Origin: Pseudomonas poae
GTDB lineage: Bacteria; Pseudomonadota; Gammaproteobacteria; Pseudomonadales; Pseudomonadaceae
Assembly: GCF_001439785.1 (NCBI RefSeq)
Contig: NZ_JYLI01000012.1
Location: forward strand, 143,543-207,542
Length of the DNA: 64,000 nucleotides
Reading direction: 5' to 3'
Shown: piece by piece, positions 25,692 to 34,901 of the stretch
How positions within the stretch are numbered: the stretch's first letter is position 1
Layout: each line of letters starts with the position of its first letter
Notes under the pieces: model-generated
Told to the model about the DNA's origin: nothing
Databases searched by the model: none
The model's input: the letters and a program-made list of their open reading frames with translations, nothing else
Position numbers and translations under genes: made by a program

Positions 25692-27084
25692 ATCGGTGGT
25701 GGCGTTGATGCTGCTGGCATTGCAGGGTTGCTCGATGGCGCCGACCTACCAGGTACCGAGGGTCGATCTGCCGGCCGATTACCGCGAGGGCCCCTGGCAC
25801 AGCGCGCAGCCGTCCGACCGAATGGCGCCGCAGTGGTGGACGTTTTACAACGATGCGCGCCTCAATAGCCTGCAGCAGCAATTGCTCAAGGCCAACCCAG
25901 ACTTGGCGGCGGCGCTGGCGCATTTCGATGCAGCCCAGGCGTATGCCAGCCAGTTGCACGCAGGACTGTTCCCGCAGATCAACGCCAGCGCGCAGCCGCT
26001 GCGCCAACGGCAGTCGGATTCGCGGCCGCTGCGCGGGGGTACGCAGCCGTCGGTGTACAACAGCGATACCGCCGAATTTTCGCTGAGCTACGACCTGGAC
26101 CTGTGGGGCAAAATCCGCAACCAGGTGGCGGCGGGAGATGCCAAGGCGCACGCGTCGGGGGATGAGCTGGCGGTGGCGAGGTTGAACCTGCAGCACCAGC
26201 TGGCAACCTTGTATGTGCAGCTCAATGGATTGGATGTGCAGCGCCGGACTCTTGAGCGTTCGCTGGATGATTTCAGCCAGGCACTGCAACTGACGCGCAA
26301 CCGCTATGAAGGCCAGATCGCTTCAGAGCTGGACCTGACGCGCGCGCAAAGTCAACTGGCGCAGGCCAGGGCGCAGCTGGATGAAGTGCGCGGGCAGCGC
26401 AACCTCACCGAACATGCCATCGGTGAGCTGGTGGGTGTGACGGCCAGTGATTTCTCCCTGCCGCCCAGCCCGCACTTGATCGCCCTGCCGCTGATTCCTG
26501 CGCAACTGCCGAGCCACCTACTGCAACGTCGCCCCGACATAGCGGCAGCGGAGCGTCGTGTGTTTGCGGCCAATGCGAATATTGGTGTAGCCAGAGCGGC
26601 GTGGTACCCGGATTTCAGCTTGACCGGCCTGATCGGCGGACAGACACAGGGCGTTGGCAACCTGCTATATGCCGGCAATCGTTACTGGGCGCTGGGACCG
26701 CTGGTCAACCTGCCGATCTTCAACGGCGGGCGCTTGAGCGCCAATGAGCGCCAGGCCAAAGCCGAGTTCGAAGAAGCCTCGGCGCAGTATCGCAGCCAGG
26801 TGCTGAAAGCCGTGCGCGAGGTGGAAGACAACCTGGCGCAACTGCGCGACTTGCAGCGCCAGGCCGAGGATGAACAAGCGGCAGCGGATGCGGCGCAGCA
26901 CACCCAGACGCTGGCAATGAACAGCTATCAGGCAGGCGCGGTGAGTTACCTGGAAGTGGTGACCGCACAGACCGCGGCATTGCAAGCGCAGCGAGCGTTG
27001 CAGGCAGCACAGACGCGGCAGTTGCAGGCGAGCGTGGGGCTACTCACCGCGCTCGGCGGTGGCTGGGAACCAGGCACGTTTTAA
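25681..27084 (+). CDS. Outer membrane efflux channel lipoprotein (NodT/OprM family)
   Basis: The 467-residue protein starts MRRESVVALMLLALQGCSMA, a lipoprotein signal with the lipobox LQGC. Two outer-membrane efflux protein repeats follow (about 60-260 and 270-455), with LPSHLLQRRPDIAAAERRV as the NodT/OprM signature. It forms the TolC-like trimeric exit duct for the RND pump. GGAGG lies just before the ATG, inside the end of the adaptor gene. Confidence 0.9.
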   Translation: MRRESVVALMLLALQGCSMAPTYQVPRVDLPADYREGPWHSAQPSDRMAPQWWTFYNDARLNSLQQQLLKANPDLAAALAHFDAAQAYASQLHAGLFPQINASAQPLRQRQSDSRPLRGGTQPSVYNSDTAEFSLSYDLDLWGKIRNQVAAGDAKAHASGDELAVARLNLQHQLATLYVQLNGLDVQRRTLERSLDDFSQALQLTRNRYEGQIASELDLTRAQSQLAQARAQLDEVRGQRNLTEHAIGELVGVTASDFSLPPSPHLIALPLIPAQLPSHLLQRRPDIAAAERRVFAANANIGVARAAWYPDFSLTGLIGGQTQGVGNLLYAGNRYWALGPLVNLPIFNGGRLSANERQAKAEFEEASAQYRSQVLKAVREVEDNLAQLRDLQRQAEDEQAAADAAQHTQTLAMNSYQAGAVSYLEVVTAQTAALQAQRALQAAQTRQLQASVGLLTALGGGWEPGTF

Positions 27085-27103
27085 TGCTCAACACAGCTCC
27101 AAA

Positions 27104-27192
27104 TGTGGAAGGGGCTGCTACCGATAGCGTTGAGTCAGTTGATACACGTGTGGCTGACCCACCGCCATCGGGAGCAAGCCCTTCCAGACACA
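27104..27192. repeat. REPIN next to a RAYT remnant
   Basis: GTGGAAGGGGCTGCTACCGA and the inverted arm ATCGGGAGCAAGCCCTTCCA form a degenerate REP doublet. Confidence 0.65.
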
Positions 27193-27240
27193 TCCTGCCA
27201 AAAGCCTGCCGATCAAGCTCAGCGACAGCAGGATGACCTT

Positions 27241-27336
27241 GTGAAAACGGCCAGGCATGTGGTGGCCAATCCCCTGCGGGCGGGGCTGGTGGATCGAATC
27301 GGCGACTACCCGCTGTGGGACGCCGTTTGGCTGTAG
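27241..27336 (+). pseudogene. C-terminal remnant of a REP-associated tyrosine transposase (RAYT)
   Basis: The frame ending at 27336 encodes LVKTARHVVANPLRAGLVDR, then IGDYPLWDAVWL. The pattern AR-x-V-x-NP-x-RAGLV followed by GDYPLWDA is the C-terminal signature of IS200-like Y1 RAYT proteins. The catalytic HUH and tyrosine parts are absent, so only about 31 codons remain. It lies beside a REPIN, as RAYT genes usually do. Confidence 0.75.
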
Positions 27337-27448
27337 CGCCTTCGCCTACCTTTTTTGCCCTCATTTCAGGCTTAAACACGAACCCCCACTCACAGACTTA
27401 TCCGAAACTTCGTACACTGCCTGCCCTACTCCTTGATTGGTATGAACA

Positions 27449-27814
27449 ATGTTGATCAAAAAAGCCCTCACCACCGTCGCGCTGCTGGCCTCCCTGCTGG
27501 GCGCGGCGTCAGCCTTCGCCCACGCGCACCTGAAAAGCTCGCAGCCTGCGGCAGACAGCAGCGTCGCAGCGCCCAAGGAGCTGCGCCTGACGTTCACCGA
27601 AGGCGTCGAAGCCACGTTCACCAAAGTCTCACTGAGCAAGGACGGCACCGAAATCGCGATCAAAGGCCTGGACACACCGGATAAAGACAAGAAGGTGCTG
27701 GTCGTGACACCCGCTGCGCCGCTGGCGGCCGGCAACTACAAGGTGGTGTGGAACGCCGTCTCCGTCGACACCCACAAGAGCAACGGTGAATACAGCTTCA
27801 AGGTCGGCCAATAA
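27449..27814 (+). CDS. copC: Copper resistance protein CopC
   Basis: The 121-residue protein has a cleavable signal (ending SAFAHA) so that the mature chain begins HAHLKSSQPAADSS. The CopC beta-sandwich ends with VVWNAVSVDTHKSNGEYSFKV. The N-terminal histidine and the late DTH histidine are the usual Cu(II) ligands. It carries copper in the periplasm and probably hands it to the membrane protein encoded 3 bases downstream. Confidence 0.92.
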   Translation: MLIKKALTTVALLASLLGAASAFAHAHLKSSQPAADSSVAAPKELRLTFTEGVEATFTKVSLSKDGTEIAIKGLDTPDKDKKVLVVTPAAPLAAGNYKVVWNAVSVDTHKSNGEYSFKVGQ

Positions 27815-27817
27815 TCC

Positions 27818-28672
27818 ATGGCGACGCTGCTGGTGCTGTGCCGTTTCGTGCATTTCATCGTCGTGCTGCTGATGTTCGGTGCCTGCGCGTTCAGGCCCTG
27901 GCTGCTGGGCACGCACGCGCAACCGGCGCTGGACCGGCAACTGCTGCGCATCACCCGTGGCCTGGCCTGGCTGGGGCTCGGTTCGGGCGTAGTGTGGTTG
28001 TTGTTGATCACCGCGAGCATGGCCGGCACCTGGGACGCCGCCCTGCAACCGGCGACGGTGCAACTGGTGCTGGGCAAGACGTTCTTCGGCCAAGTCTGGA
28101 TCTGGCATCTATTGCTGAACCTGCTGCTCGTGATCGCGCTGATCAAACCCTGGCCGGTGCTGCGCCTGCCATTGCTTGCGCTGTTACTGGCGACCCTTGC
28201 ACCGGTGGGCCACGGCGCGATGCTCGACGGACTCAGCGGGCAGTTGCTGATCCTCAATCAGGTGGTGCACCTGGTGTGCGTCGGCGCCTGGCTCGGGGGT
28301 TTACTGTTGTTGGTGCTGATACTGCGCTCGCCAACGCCGGCACTGGCATCGATCCTGCGGCGCTTCAGCGGCGTCGGTTATGGTGTGGTGGCCGGCCTGC
28401 TTGTGACGGGCCTGATCAACGTGCGCGTACTCACCGGACAACTGTGGCCTACGCCGTTGTTCAGCGGGTTCGCGCTGATTTTGTTGATCAAGGTGCTGCT
28501 GGTGCTCGGCATGCTGGGGCTGGCGTTGCTGAACCGTTTGCGCCTTAAGCATTGCGAACAGCGCGTGAGCGCGCTGAAAGCCAGCATCATGCTGGAATGG
28601 TTACTCGGTATTTCAGCGGTGGCGGCGGTTTCCCTGCTGGGCACCCTTCCGCCCATGACCATGACTGGCTGA
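27818..28672 (+). CDS. copD: Copper resistance membrane protein CopD
   Basis: The 284-residue protein has about eight membrane helices. Conserved histidines near helix ends (CRFVHFIVVLLMFG, PVGHGAML, VVHLVCVGAWLGG) match the CopD family. It is thought to import copper with CopC. The two genes are separated by three bases and form an operon. Confidence 0.9.
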   Translation: MATLLVLCRFVHFIVVLLMFGACAFRPWLLGTHAQPALDRQLLRITRGLAWLGLGSGVVWLLLITASMAGTWDAALQPATVQLVLGKTFFGQVWIWHLLLNLLLVIALIKPWPVLRLPLLALLLATLAPVGHGAMLDGLSGQLLILNQVVHLVCVGAWLGGLLLLVLILRSPTPALASILRRFSGVGYGVVAGLLVTGLINVRVLTGQLWPTPLFSGFALILLIKVLLVLGMLGLALLNRLRLKHCEQRVSALKASIMLEWLLGISAVAAVSLLGTLPPMTMTG

Positions 28673-28795
28673 TTCAACACGTCTATCAAACCCACCGCAG
28701 CCAACAGTGAGACGGCCTCACCTCAAACAATTTGTTTAGTCATCGTATAACTTCCGCTTGACACCCCCCGAAAACCCCGCAAATATCCGCCCTAA

Positions 28796-28816
28796 TGTTG
28801 TACGACAACGTATGAC
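28796..28816. promoter_or_regulatory. Candidate operator upstream of the uronate porin gene
   Basis: TGTTGTA, six bases, CGTATGAC. The same two boxes with the same spacing occur inverted before the uronate dehydrogenase gene. The inner TTGTACGACAA is palindromic, as for GntR/FadR-type regulators. It lies about 40 bases before the porin start. Confidence 0.55.
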
Positions 28817-28854
28817 AAATAATAAAAACAACAAAAGAAAAAGGGAGCTTCACT

Positions 28855-30117
28855 GTGAGTCAATTCGCCCGCGCTACCTCCTCGCACCTCGGTCTCATCA
28901 GCTTCGCCAGTCTTACGTTCACGCTGCCCCTCGTCGCCCAGGCCGATGGCTTTCTCGACGACGCCAAGGCCTCGCTGAACTTGCGTAACGCCTACTTCAA
29001 CCGCAACTTCACCAACCCGGCCAACCCCCAGGCCAAGGCTGAGGAGTGGACGCAGAACTTCATTCTTGATGCTAAGTCCGGCTTCACCCAGGGCACCGTG
29101 GGTTTCGGCCTGGATGTGCTGGGCCTGTACTCGCAGAAGCTCGACGGCGGCAAAGGCACCGCCGGCACGCAACTGCTGCCGGTGCACAGCGATGGCCGTC
29201 CGGCCGACAACTTCGGGCGCCTGGGCGTGGCGCTGAAAACCCGGCTGTCGAAGACCGAACTGAAGGTCGGTGAATGGATGCCGGTGTTGCCGATTCTGCG
29301 CTCCGACGACGGCCGCTCCCTGCCGCAAACCTTTCGCGGCGGCCAGGTCACCTCCAACGAGATCGCCGGCCTGACGCTCTACGGCGGCCAGTTTCGCGGC
29401 AACAGCCCGCGCAACGACGCGAGCATGGAAGACATGTTCATGAACGGCAAAGCGGCGTTCACCTCCGACCGCTTCAACTTCGGCGGCGGCGAGTACGCCT
29501 TCAACGACAAGCGCACCCAGGTCGGCCTGTGGTACGCCGAACTCAGCGATATCTACCAGCAGCAATACCTCAACCTCACCCACAGCCAGCCTGTGGGCGA
29601 CTGGACCCTGGGGGCCAATCTCGGTTTCTTCAACGGCAAGGAAGACGGCAGCGCACTGGCCGGCGATCTGGACAACAAAACCGTGTCCGCGCTGTTCTCC
29701 GCCAAATACCAGGGCCACACCTTCTACGTCGGTCTGCAGAAACTCACCGGCGACAGCGTGTGGATGCGCGTCAACGGCACCAGCGGCGGAACCCTGGCCA
29801 ACGACAGCTATAACTCCAGCTACGACAACGCCAAGGAAAAATCCTGGCAGGTGCGGCATGACTTCAACTTCGTCGTGCTGGGCGTGCCGGGGCTGACCTT
29901 GATGAACCGCTACATCAGCGGCAGCAACGTGCACACCGGGGCGATCACCGATGGCAAGGAATGGGGACGCGAGTCCGAACTGGCCTATACCGTACAAAGC
30001 GGTGCGCTGAAGAACCTGAATGTGCGCTGGCGCAACTCGACCATGCGTCGGGATTTCAGCACCAACGAGTTCGATGAAAACCGGCTGTTTGTGAGCTATC
30101 CGATTTCCCTGCTGTAA
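28855..30117 (+). CDS. OprD family outer membrane porin
   Basis: The 420-residue protein starts with GTG after AAGGGAG and has a signal peptide ending VAQADG. The OprD fold begins FLDDAKASLNLRNAYFNRNF and ends with an aromatic-type C-terminal strand (ENRLFVSYPISLL). OprD-family channels admit specific carboxylates or amino acids. Its place before uronate dehydrogenase and a TRAP transporter, and the shared operator-like motif, suggest hexuronate or aldarate uptake; this substrate is inferred. Confidence 0.88.
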   Translation: MSQFARATSSHLGLISFASLTFTLPLVAQADGFLDDAKASLNLRNAYFNRNFTNPANPQAKAEEWTQNFILDAKSGFTQGTVGFGLDVLGLYSQKLDGGKGTAGTQLLPVHSDGRPADNFGRLGVALKTRLSKTELKVGEWMPVLPILRSDDGRSLPQTFRGGQVTSNEIAGLTLYGGQFRGNSPRNDASMEDMFMNGKAAFTSDRFNFGGGEYAFNDKRTQVGLWYAELSDIYQQQYLNLTHSQPVGDWTLGANLGFFNGKEDGSALAGDLDNKTVSALFSAKYQGHTFYVGLQKLTGDSVWMRVNGTSGGTLANDSYNSSYDNAKEKSWQVRHDFNFVVLGVPGLTLMNRYISGSNVHTGAITDGKEWGRESELAYTVQSGALKNLNVRWRNSTMRRDFSTNEFDENRLFVSYPISLL

Positions 30118-30145
30118 CACTCAACCTCCCTTTCACAGCAAATCC

Positions 30146-30178
30146 CCTGTGGGAGGGAGCAAGCCCCCTCCCACATTT
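30146..30178. repeat. REP palindrome
   Basis: GTGGGAGGGAGCAAGCCCCC followed by TCCCACA forms the REP hairpin between the porin and udh genes. Confidence 0.78.
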
Positions 30179-30253
30179 TGCGCCTCACTGTGCTTTCATT
30201 CTGTCTGCAAGAACGTTGACAAGCCGGTGAAACCCTAACGATACTTCGGCAAA

Positions 30254-30274
30254 GTCATACGACAACCTACAACA
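30254..30274. promoter_or_regulatory. Candidate operator upstream of udh
   Basis: GTCATACG, six bases, TACAACA. This is the inverted copy of the boxes before the porin gene. It lies 16 bases before the udh start, so a bound repressor would block transcription or translation. Confidence 0.55.
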
Positions 30275-30289
30275 ATAAATGGGACCTTC

Positions 30290-31108
30290 ATGACCACCAC
30301 CTCCGCCCCCGTTCCATTCAACCGCCTGCTGATCACTGGCGCCGCCGGCGGCCTGGGCAAAGTACTGCGCGAGCGCATGCGCCCTTACGCCCAGGTGCTG
30401 CGCCTGTCGGACATCGCCGACATGGCCCCCGCCGCCGCCCATGAAGAAGTGCACCCTTGCGACCTCGCCGATAAACAAGCCGTGCACCATCTGGTGGAAG
30501 GTGTCGACGCCATCCTGCATTTTGGTGGTGTGTCGGTTGAACGATCGTTCGAAGAAGTACTCGGCGCCAATATCAGCGGGATTTTTCATATCTACGAAGC
30601 CGCCCGCCGCCATGGCGTGAAGCGCGTGATCTTCGCCAGCTCCAACCACGTGATTGGGTTCTACAAACAGGGCGAGCCACTCGACGCCCACTCGCCGCGC
30701 CGCCCGGACAGCTACTACGGCCTGTCCAAGTCCTACGGCGAAGACATGGCCAGTTTCTACTTCGACCGCTACGGCATCGAGACCGTGAGCATCCGCATCG
30801 GCTCCTCGTTTCCCGAACCACAGAACCGCCGGATGATGCACACCTGGCTCAGCTTCGACGACCTGACCCAACTGCTCGAACGCGCGCTGTATACGCCAAA
30901 CGTCGGCCACACGGTGGTGTACGGCATGTCCAATAACCTCGACACCTGGTGGGACAACCGCTACGCCGCTCACCTGGGCTTTGCTCCCAAAGACAGCTCC
31001 GAAGTGTTCCGCGCCCACGTGGAAAAACAACCGCCCGTGCCTGCCGATGACCCGGCGGCGGTGTATCAGGGCGGTGCGTTCTGCGCGGCCGGGCCGTTCG
31101 GTGACTGA
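30290..31108 (+). CDS. udh: Uronate dehydrogenase
   Basis: The 272-residue protein is an extended short-chain dehydrogenase with NAD motif ITGAAGGLGKVL and catalytic YxxxK as YYGLSKSYGED. FASSNHVIGFY is a Udh-type stretch. The length matches Pseudomonas uronate dehydrogenases. It oxidises D-galacturonate and D-glucuronate with NAD to aldaro-lactones, the first step of the oxidative uronate route. A lactonase and TRAP transporter follow. Confidence 0.88.
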   Translation: MTTTSAPVPFNRLLITGAAGGLGKVLRERMRPYAQVLRLSDIADMAPAAAHEEVHPCDLADKQAVHHLVEGVDAILHFGGVSVERSFEEVLGANISGIFHIYEAARRHGVKRVIFASSNHVIGFYKQGEPLDAHSPRRPDSYYGLSKSYGEDMASFYFDRYGIETVSIRIGSSFPEPQNRRMMHTWLSFDDLTQLLERALYTPNVGHTVVYGMSNNLDTWWDNRYAAHLGFAPKDSSEVFRAHVEKQPPVPADDPAAVYQGGAFCAAGPFGD

Positions 31109-31138
31109 GTCTGACTCCAACCAAGGGAATGAGTGGCC

Positions 31139-32014
31139 ATGACCGCTGAATTGATTGTCGACGCCCGCAACGCCGTGGGCGAATGCCCGGTGTGGGTGCC
31201 CGAGGAAAACGCCCTGTATTGGGTGGATATCCCCAACGGTGGCCTGCAACGCTGGAGCGCCGACAGCGGCCATATCGCCGCGTGGAAGGCCCCGCAGATG
31301 CTCGCCTGCATTGCCCGCACCACTGCCGGCAATTGGGTCGCAGGCATGGAATCAGGCTTCTTCCAGCTCACGCCTTACAACGATGGCAGCCTCGACACCA
31401 CGCCACTGGCCAGCGTCGAACACCCCCGCGAGGACATGCGCCTCAACGACGGCCGCTGCGACCGCCAGGGCCGCTTCTGGGCCGGCAGCATGGTGCTGAA
31501 CATGGGCTTGAACGCGGCCGAAGGCACGCTTTATCGCTATGATTCCGGCGCCGCGCCCCATGCCCAGTTGAACGGTTTCATCACCCTCAACGGCCTGGCC
31601 TTCAGCCCCGACGGCCGCACGATGTACGCTTCGGATTCGCACCCGCTGGTGCAGCAGATCTGGGCCTTTGACTACGACATCGACAGCGGCACCCCGAGCA
31701 ATCGCCGGGTGTTTGTCGACATGCATAAATTCCTCGGCCGCCCCGATGGCGCGGCGGTGGATGCCGACGGCTGCTACTGGATCTGCGCCAATGACGCCGG
31801 CCTGGTGCACCGTTTCACCCCCGACGGTCGCCTCGACCAGTCACTTACCGTACCGGTGAAAAAACCGACCATGTGCGCCTTCGGCGGCAGCCGTCTGGAT
31901 ACGTTGTTCGTCACCTCGATTCGCGATGACAACAGTGACCAGTCCCTGTCCGGTGGCGTGTTCGCCCTCAACCCCGGCGTCAAGGGACTGCCCGAACCGC
32001 GCTTCATCCCCTAG
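31139..32014 (+). CDS. SMP-30/gluconolactonase family lactonase
   Basis: The roughly 291-residue six-bladed propeller has the SMP-30 metal-ligand stretches: an early glutamate in VGECPVWVPEE, RLNDGRCDRQGRFWAGSM, LNGLAFSPDGRTMYASD and GRPDGAAVDADG. It likely opens the aldaro-lactone made by the dehydrogenase just upstream. A GTG two codons before the ATG is an alternative start. Confidence 0.86.
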   Translation: MTAELIVDARNAVGECPVWVPEENALYWVDIPNGGLQRWSADSGHIAAWKAPQMLACIARTTAGNWVAGMESGFFQLTPYNDGSLDTTPLASVEHPREDMRLNDGRCDRQGRFWAGSMVLNMGLNAAEGTLYRYDSGAAPHAQLNGFITLNGLAFSPDGRTMYASDSHPLVQQIWAFDYDIDSGTPSNRRVFVDMHKFLGRPDGAAVDADGCYWICANDAGLVHRFTPDGRLDQSLTVPVKKPTMCAFGGSRLDTLFVTSIRDDNSDQSLSGGVFALNPGVKGLPEPRFIP

Positions 32015-32065
32015 CTGCATCGCTGTGCCTTGAATACAAAAATAACAAGACAGGAGTGATACCCC

Positions 32066-33028
32066 ATGGACTTCAAACGCACGTTACTCGTCACCGCACT
32101 GTTCACCCTCAGCAGCGCCGCCCAGGCGCTGGAAATCAAATTCGCCGATATCCACCCCGACGGCTATCCCACCGTGGTCGCCGAAAAGAACATGGGCGCC
32201 GCGCTCACTAAGGAGAGCAACGGCGAACTGACCTTCAAGTTCTTCCCCGGCGGCGTGCTGGGCTCCGAGAAGGAAGTGGTCGAACAGGCCCAGGTCGGCG
32301 CGGTGCAGATGACCCGCGTCAGCCTCGGTATCGTCGGGCCGGTCGTGCCGGATGTGAATGTGTTCAACCTGCCGTTCGTGTTCCGCGACCAGGCGCACAT
32401 GCGCAAGGTCATCGATGGCGAGATCGGCGATGAGATTCTCGCCAAGATCACCGACTCCGAATTCGGCCTGGTGGCCCTGGCCTGGATGGACGGCGGCACG
32501 CGCAACCTCTACACCAAAGAGCCGGTGCGCAAAATCGAAGACCTCAAGGGCATGAAGATTCGCGTACAGGGCAACCCGTTGTTCATCGACGCCTTCAACG
32601 CCATGGGCGCCAACGGTATCGCCATGGACACCGGCGAGATCTTCAGCGCCCTGCAGACCGGCGTGATCGACGGCGCGGAAAACAACCCGCCCACCATGCT
32701 CGAGCACAACCACTTCCAGAACGCCAAGTTCTACACCCTCACCGAACACCTGATCCTGCCCGAGCCCATCGTGATGTCGAAAATCACCTGGAACAAGCTC
32801 ACCCCGGCCCAGCAGGACATGGTGAAAAAAGCCGCCAAGGCCGCCCAGGCCGATGAGCGTGTGTTGTGGGACGCCAAGTCCGCCAGCAGCGAAACCAAAC
32901 TCAAGGCCGCAGGCGTGGAGTTCATCACCGTCGACAAAAAGCCCTTCTATGACGCCACCGCAGCAGTGCGCGCCAAGTACGGCGCGCCTTACGCCGACCT
33001 GATCAAGCGCATCGACGCGGTTCAATAA
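32066..33028 (+). CDS. TRAP transporter periplasmic solute-binding protein (DctP type)
   Basis: The 320-residue protein has a signal peptide ending AAQALE. The DctP fold shows the conserved arginine in KGMKIRVQGNPLFIDAF, which binds the substrate carboxylate, and QTGVIDGAENNPPTM. With the two membrane subunits downstream it makes a sodium-coupled TRAP importer. The operon suggests hexuronates. Confidence 0.92.
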   Translation: MDFKRTLLVTALFTLSSAAQALEIKFADIHPDGYPTVVAEKNMGAALTKESNGELTFKFFPGGVLGSEKEVVEQAQVGAVQMTRVSLGIVGPVVPDVNVFNLPFVFRDQAHMRKVIDGEIGDEILAKITDSEFGLVALAWMDGGTRNLYTKEPVRKIEDLKGMKIRVQGNPLFIDAFNAMGANGIAMDTGEIFSALQTGVIDGAENNPPTMLEHNHFQNAKFYTLTEHLILPEPIVMSKITWNKLTPAQQDMVKKAAKAAQADERVLWDAKSASSETKLKAAGVEFITVDKKPFYDATAAVRAKYGAPYADLIKRIDAVQ

Positions 33029-33082
33029 CGCCCTCCTTCCTGACAAGGCCCGGCGCGGTCGGCATCAACGCGCCCGGTCACG

Positions 33083-33619
33083 GTGAACGCCATGAAGAAT
33101 CTACTGCTGCGCTTCAATGACCGCCTCTACATGACCTGTATCTGGGTCGCCGGCCTGTCCGTGCTGGGGGTGGCGCTGATCATTCCCTGGGGCATCTTCG
33201 CCCGCTACATCCTCGGCACCGGCTCCAGTTGGCCGGAGCCCACCGCGATCCTGCTGATGCTGGTATTCACCTTCATTGGCGCCGCCGCCAGCTACCGCGC
33301 CGGCGCGCACATGTCGGTGGCCATGGTCACCGACCGCCTGCCGCCCGCCCAACGCCGCATCGTCGGCGTCCTCTCGCAACTGTTGATGGCGACCATCTGC
33401 CTGTTCATGACCATTTGGGGCAGCAAGCTGTGCCTGTCCACCTGGAACCAGTTCATGAGCGCCATCCCCACCCTGCGCGTGGGCATCACCTACATGCCGA
33501 TCCCGATCGGCGGGCTGCTGACCCTGGTGTTCGTGCTGGAAAAACTTCTGCTGGGCGACCAGAGCAATCGCCGCGTGGTGCGTTTCGACCTGGTTGAAGA
33601 AAGCGAAGGAGCTGCCTGA
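33083..33619 (+). CDS. TRAP transporter small membrane subunit (DctQ type)
   Basis: The 178-residue protein has four membrane helices and the DctQ-like segment YILGTGSSWPEPTAILLMLV. It links binding protein and large permease. Two starts are possible: GTG here or ATG three codons later (MKNLLLRFND); neither has a clear ribosome-binding site. Confidence 0.88.
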   Translation: MNAMKNLLLRFNDRLYMTCIWVAGLSVLGVALIIPWGIFARYILGTGSSWPEPTAILLMLVFTFIGAAASYRAGAHMSVAMVTDRLPPAQRRIVGVLSQLLMATICLFMTIWGSKLCLSTWNQFMSAIPTLRVGITYMPIPIGGLLTLVFVLEKLLLGDQSNRRVVRFDLVEESEGAA

Positions 33620-33620
33620 T

Positions 33621-34901
33621 ATGGACGCATTGATTCTGCTCGGCAGCTTTGTCGCCCTGATCCTGATCGGCATGCCGGTGGCCTACGCCTTGGGGCTTTC
33701 GGCGCTGATCGGCGCATGGTGGATCGACATTCCGTTCCAGGCGCTGATGATTCAGGTGGCCGGCGGGGTGAACAAGTTTTCGCTGATGGCAATTCCGTTC
33801 TTCGTACTGGCCGGCGCGATCATGGCCGAGGGCGGCATGTCGCGGCGGCTGGTGGCGTTTGCCGGGGTGCTGGTGGGCTTTGTGCGCGGCGGCCTGTCGC
33901 TGGTCAACATCATGGCCTCGACGTTTTTCGGCGCCATCTCCGGCTCGTCGGTGGCCGACACCGCCTCGGTGGGCTCGGTGCTGATCCCGGAAATGGAACG
34001 CCGTGGCTACCCCCGGGAGTTTGCCACGGCGGTTACCGTGAGCGGTTCGGTGCAGGCCCTGCTGACCCCGCCCAGCCATAACTCGGTGCTCTACTCCCTC
34101 GCAGCCGGCGGCACGGTGTCGATTGCCTCGCTGTTCATGGCCGGCGTGGTGCCGGGGCTGTTGATGAGCGCGTGCCTGATGGTGCTGTGCCTGATCTTCG
34201 CGAAAAAACGCAACTACCCCAAGGGCGAAGTCATCCCCCTGAAGCAGGCGCTGAAAATCGCCGCCGACGCGCTCTGGGGCCTGATGGCCATGGTGATCAT
34301 CCTTGGCGGCATCCTCTCGGGCATCTTCACCGCCACTGAGTCGGCGGCGATTGCGGTGCTGTGGGCGTTTTTCGTGACCATGTTCATCTACCGCGACTAC
34401 AAATGGCACGAGCTGCCCAAGCTGATGCACCGCACGGTGCGTACCATTTCCATCGTGATGATCCTGATCGCCTTCGCCGCCAGCTTCGGCTACATCATGA
34501 CCCTGATGCAGATCCCGGCGAAGATCACCACGATGTTCCTGACCCTCTCGGACAACCGCTACGTGATCCTCATGTGCATCAACGCCATGCTGCTGTTGCT
34601 GGGCACGGTGATGGACATGGCGCCGCTGATCCTCATCCTCACACCGATCCTGCTACCGGTGATCGTCGGCATCGGCGTCGACCCGGTGCACTTCGGCATG
34701 ATCATGCTGGTGAACCTCGGCATCGGCCTGATCACCCCGCCGGTGGGCGCGGTGCTGTTTGTCGGCGCGGCGGTGGGCAAGACCACCATCGAGAAAACCG
34801 TGAAGGCGCTGCTGCCGTTCTACGCGGTGCTGTTCCTGGTGCTGATCGCGGTGACCTACATCCCGGCGCTGTCGCTGTGGCTGCCGAGCGTGGTGCTGTG
34901 A
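33621..34901 (+). CDS. TRAP transporter large permease (DctM type)
   Basis: The 426-residue protein has about twelve membrane helices and DctM signatures such as IPFFVLAGAIMAEGGMSRRL, AISGSSVADTASVGSVLIP and LGIGLITPPVGAVLFVG. It is the sodium-driven translocation subunit. AAGGAG precedes the ATG, and the stop overlaps the next start by one base. Confidence 0.93.
   Translation: MDALILLGSFVALILIGMPVAYALGLSALIGAWWIDIPFQALMIQVAGGVNKFSLMAIPFFVLAGAIMAEGGMSRRLVAFAGVLVGFVRGGLSLVNIMASTFFGAISGSSVADTASVGSVLIPEMERRGYPREFATAVTVSGSVQALLTPPSHNSVLYSLAAGGTVSIASLFMAGVVPGLLMSACLMVLCLIFAKKRNYPKGEVIPLKQALKIAADALWGLMAMVIILGGILSGIFTATESAAIAVLWAFFVTMFIYRDYKWHELPKLMHRTVRTISIVMILIAFAASFGYIMTLMQIPAKITTMFLTLSDNRYVILMCINAMLLLLGTVMDMAPLILILTPILLPVIVGIGVDPVHFGMIMLVNLGIGLITPPVGAVLFVGAAVGKTTIEKTVKALLPFYAVLFLVLIAVTYIPALSLWLPSVVL

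Noticed and set aside
27103..27240. Coding start of the RAYT remnant
   Set aside because: The open frame upstream of 27241 is REP DNA read as protein; only the final 31 codons resemble a RAYT.
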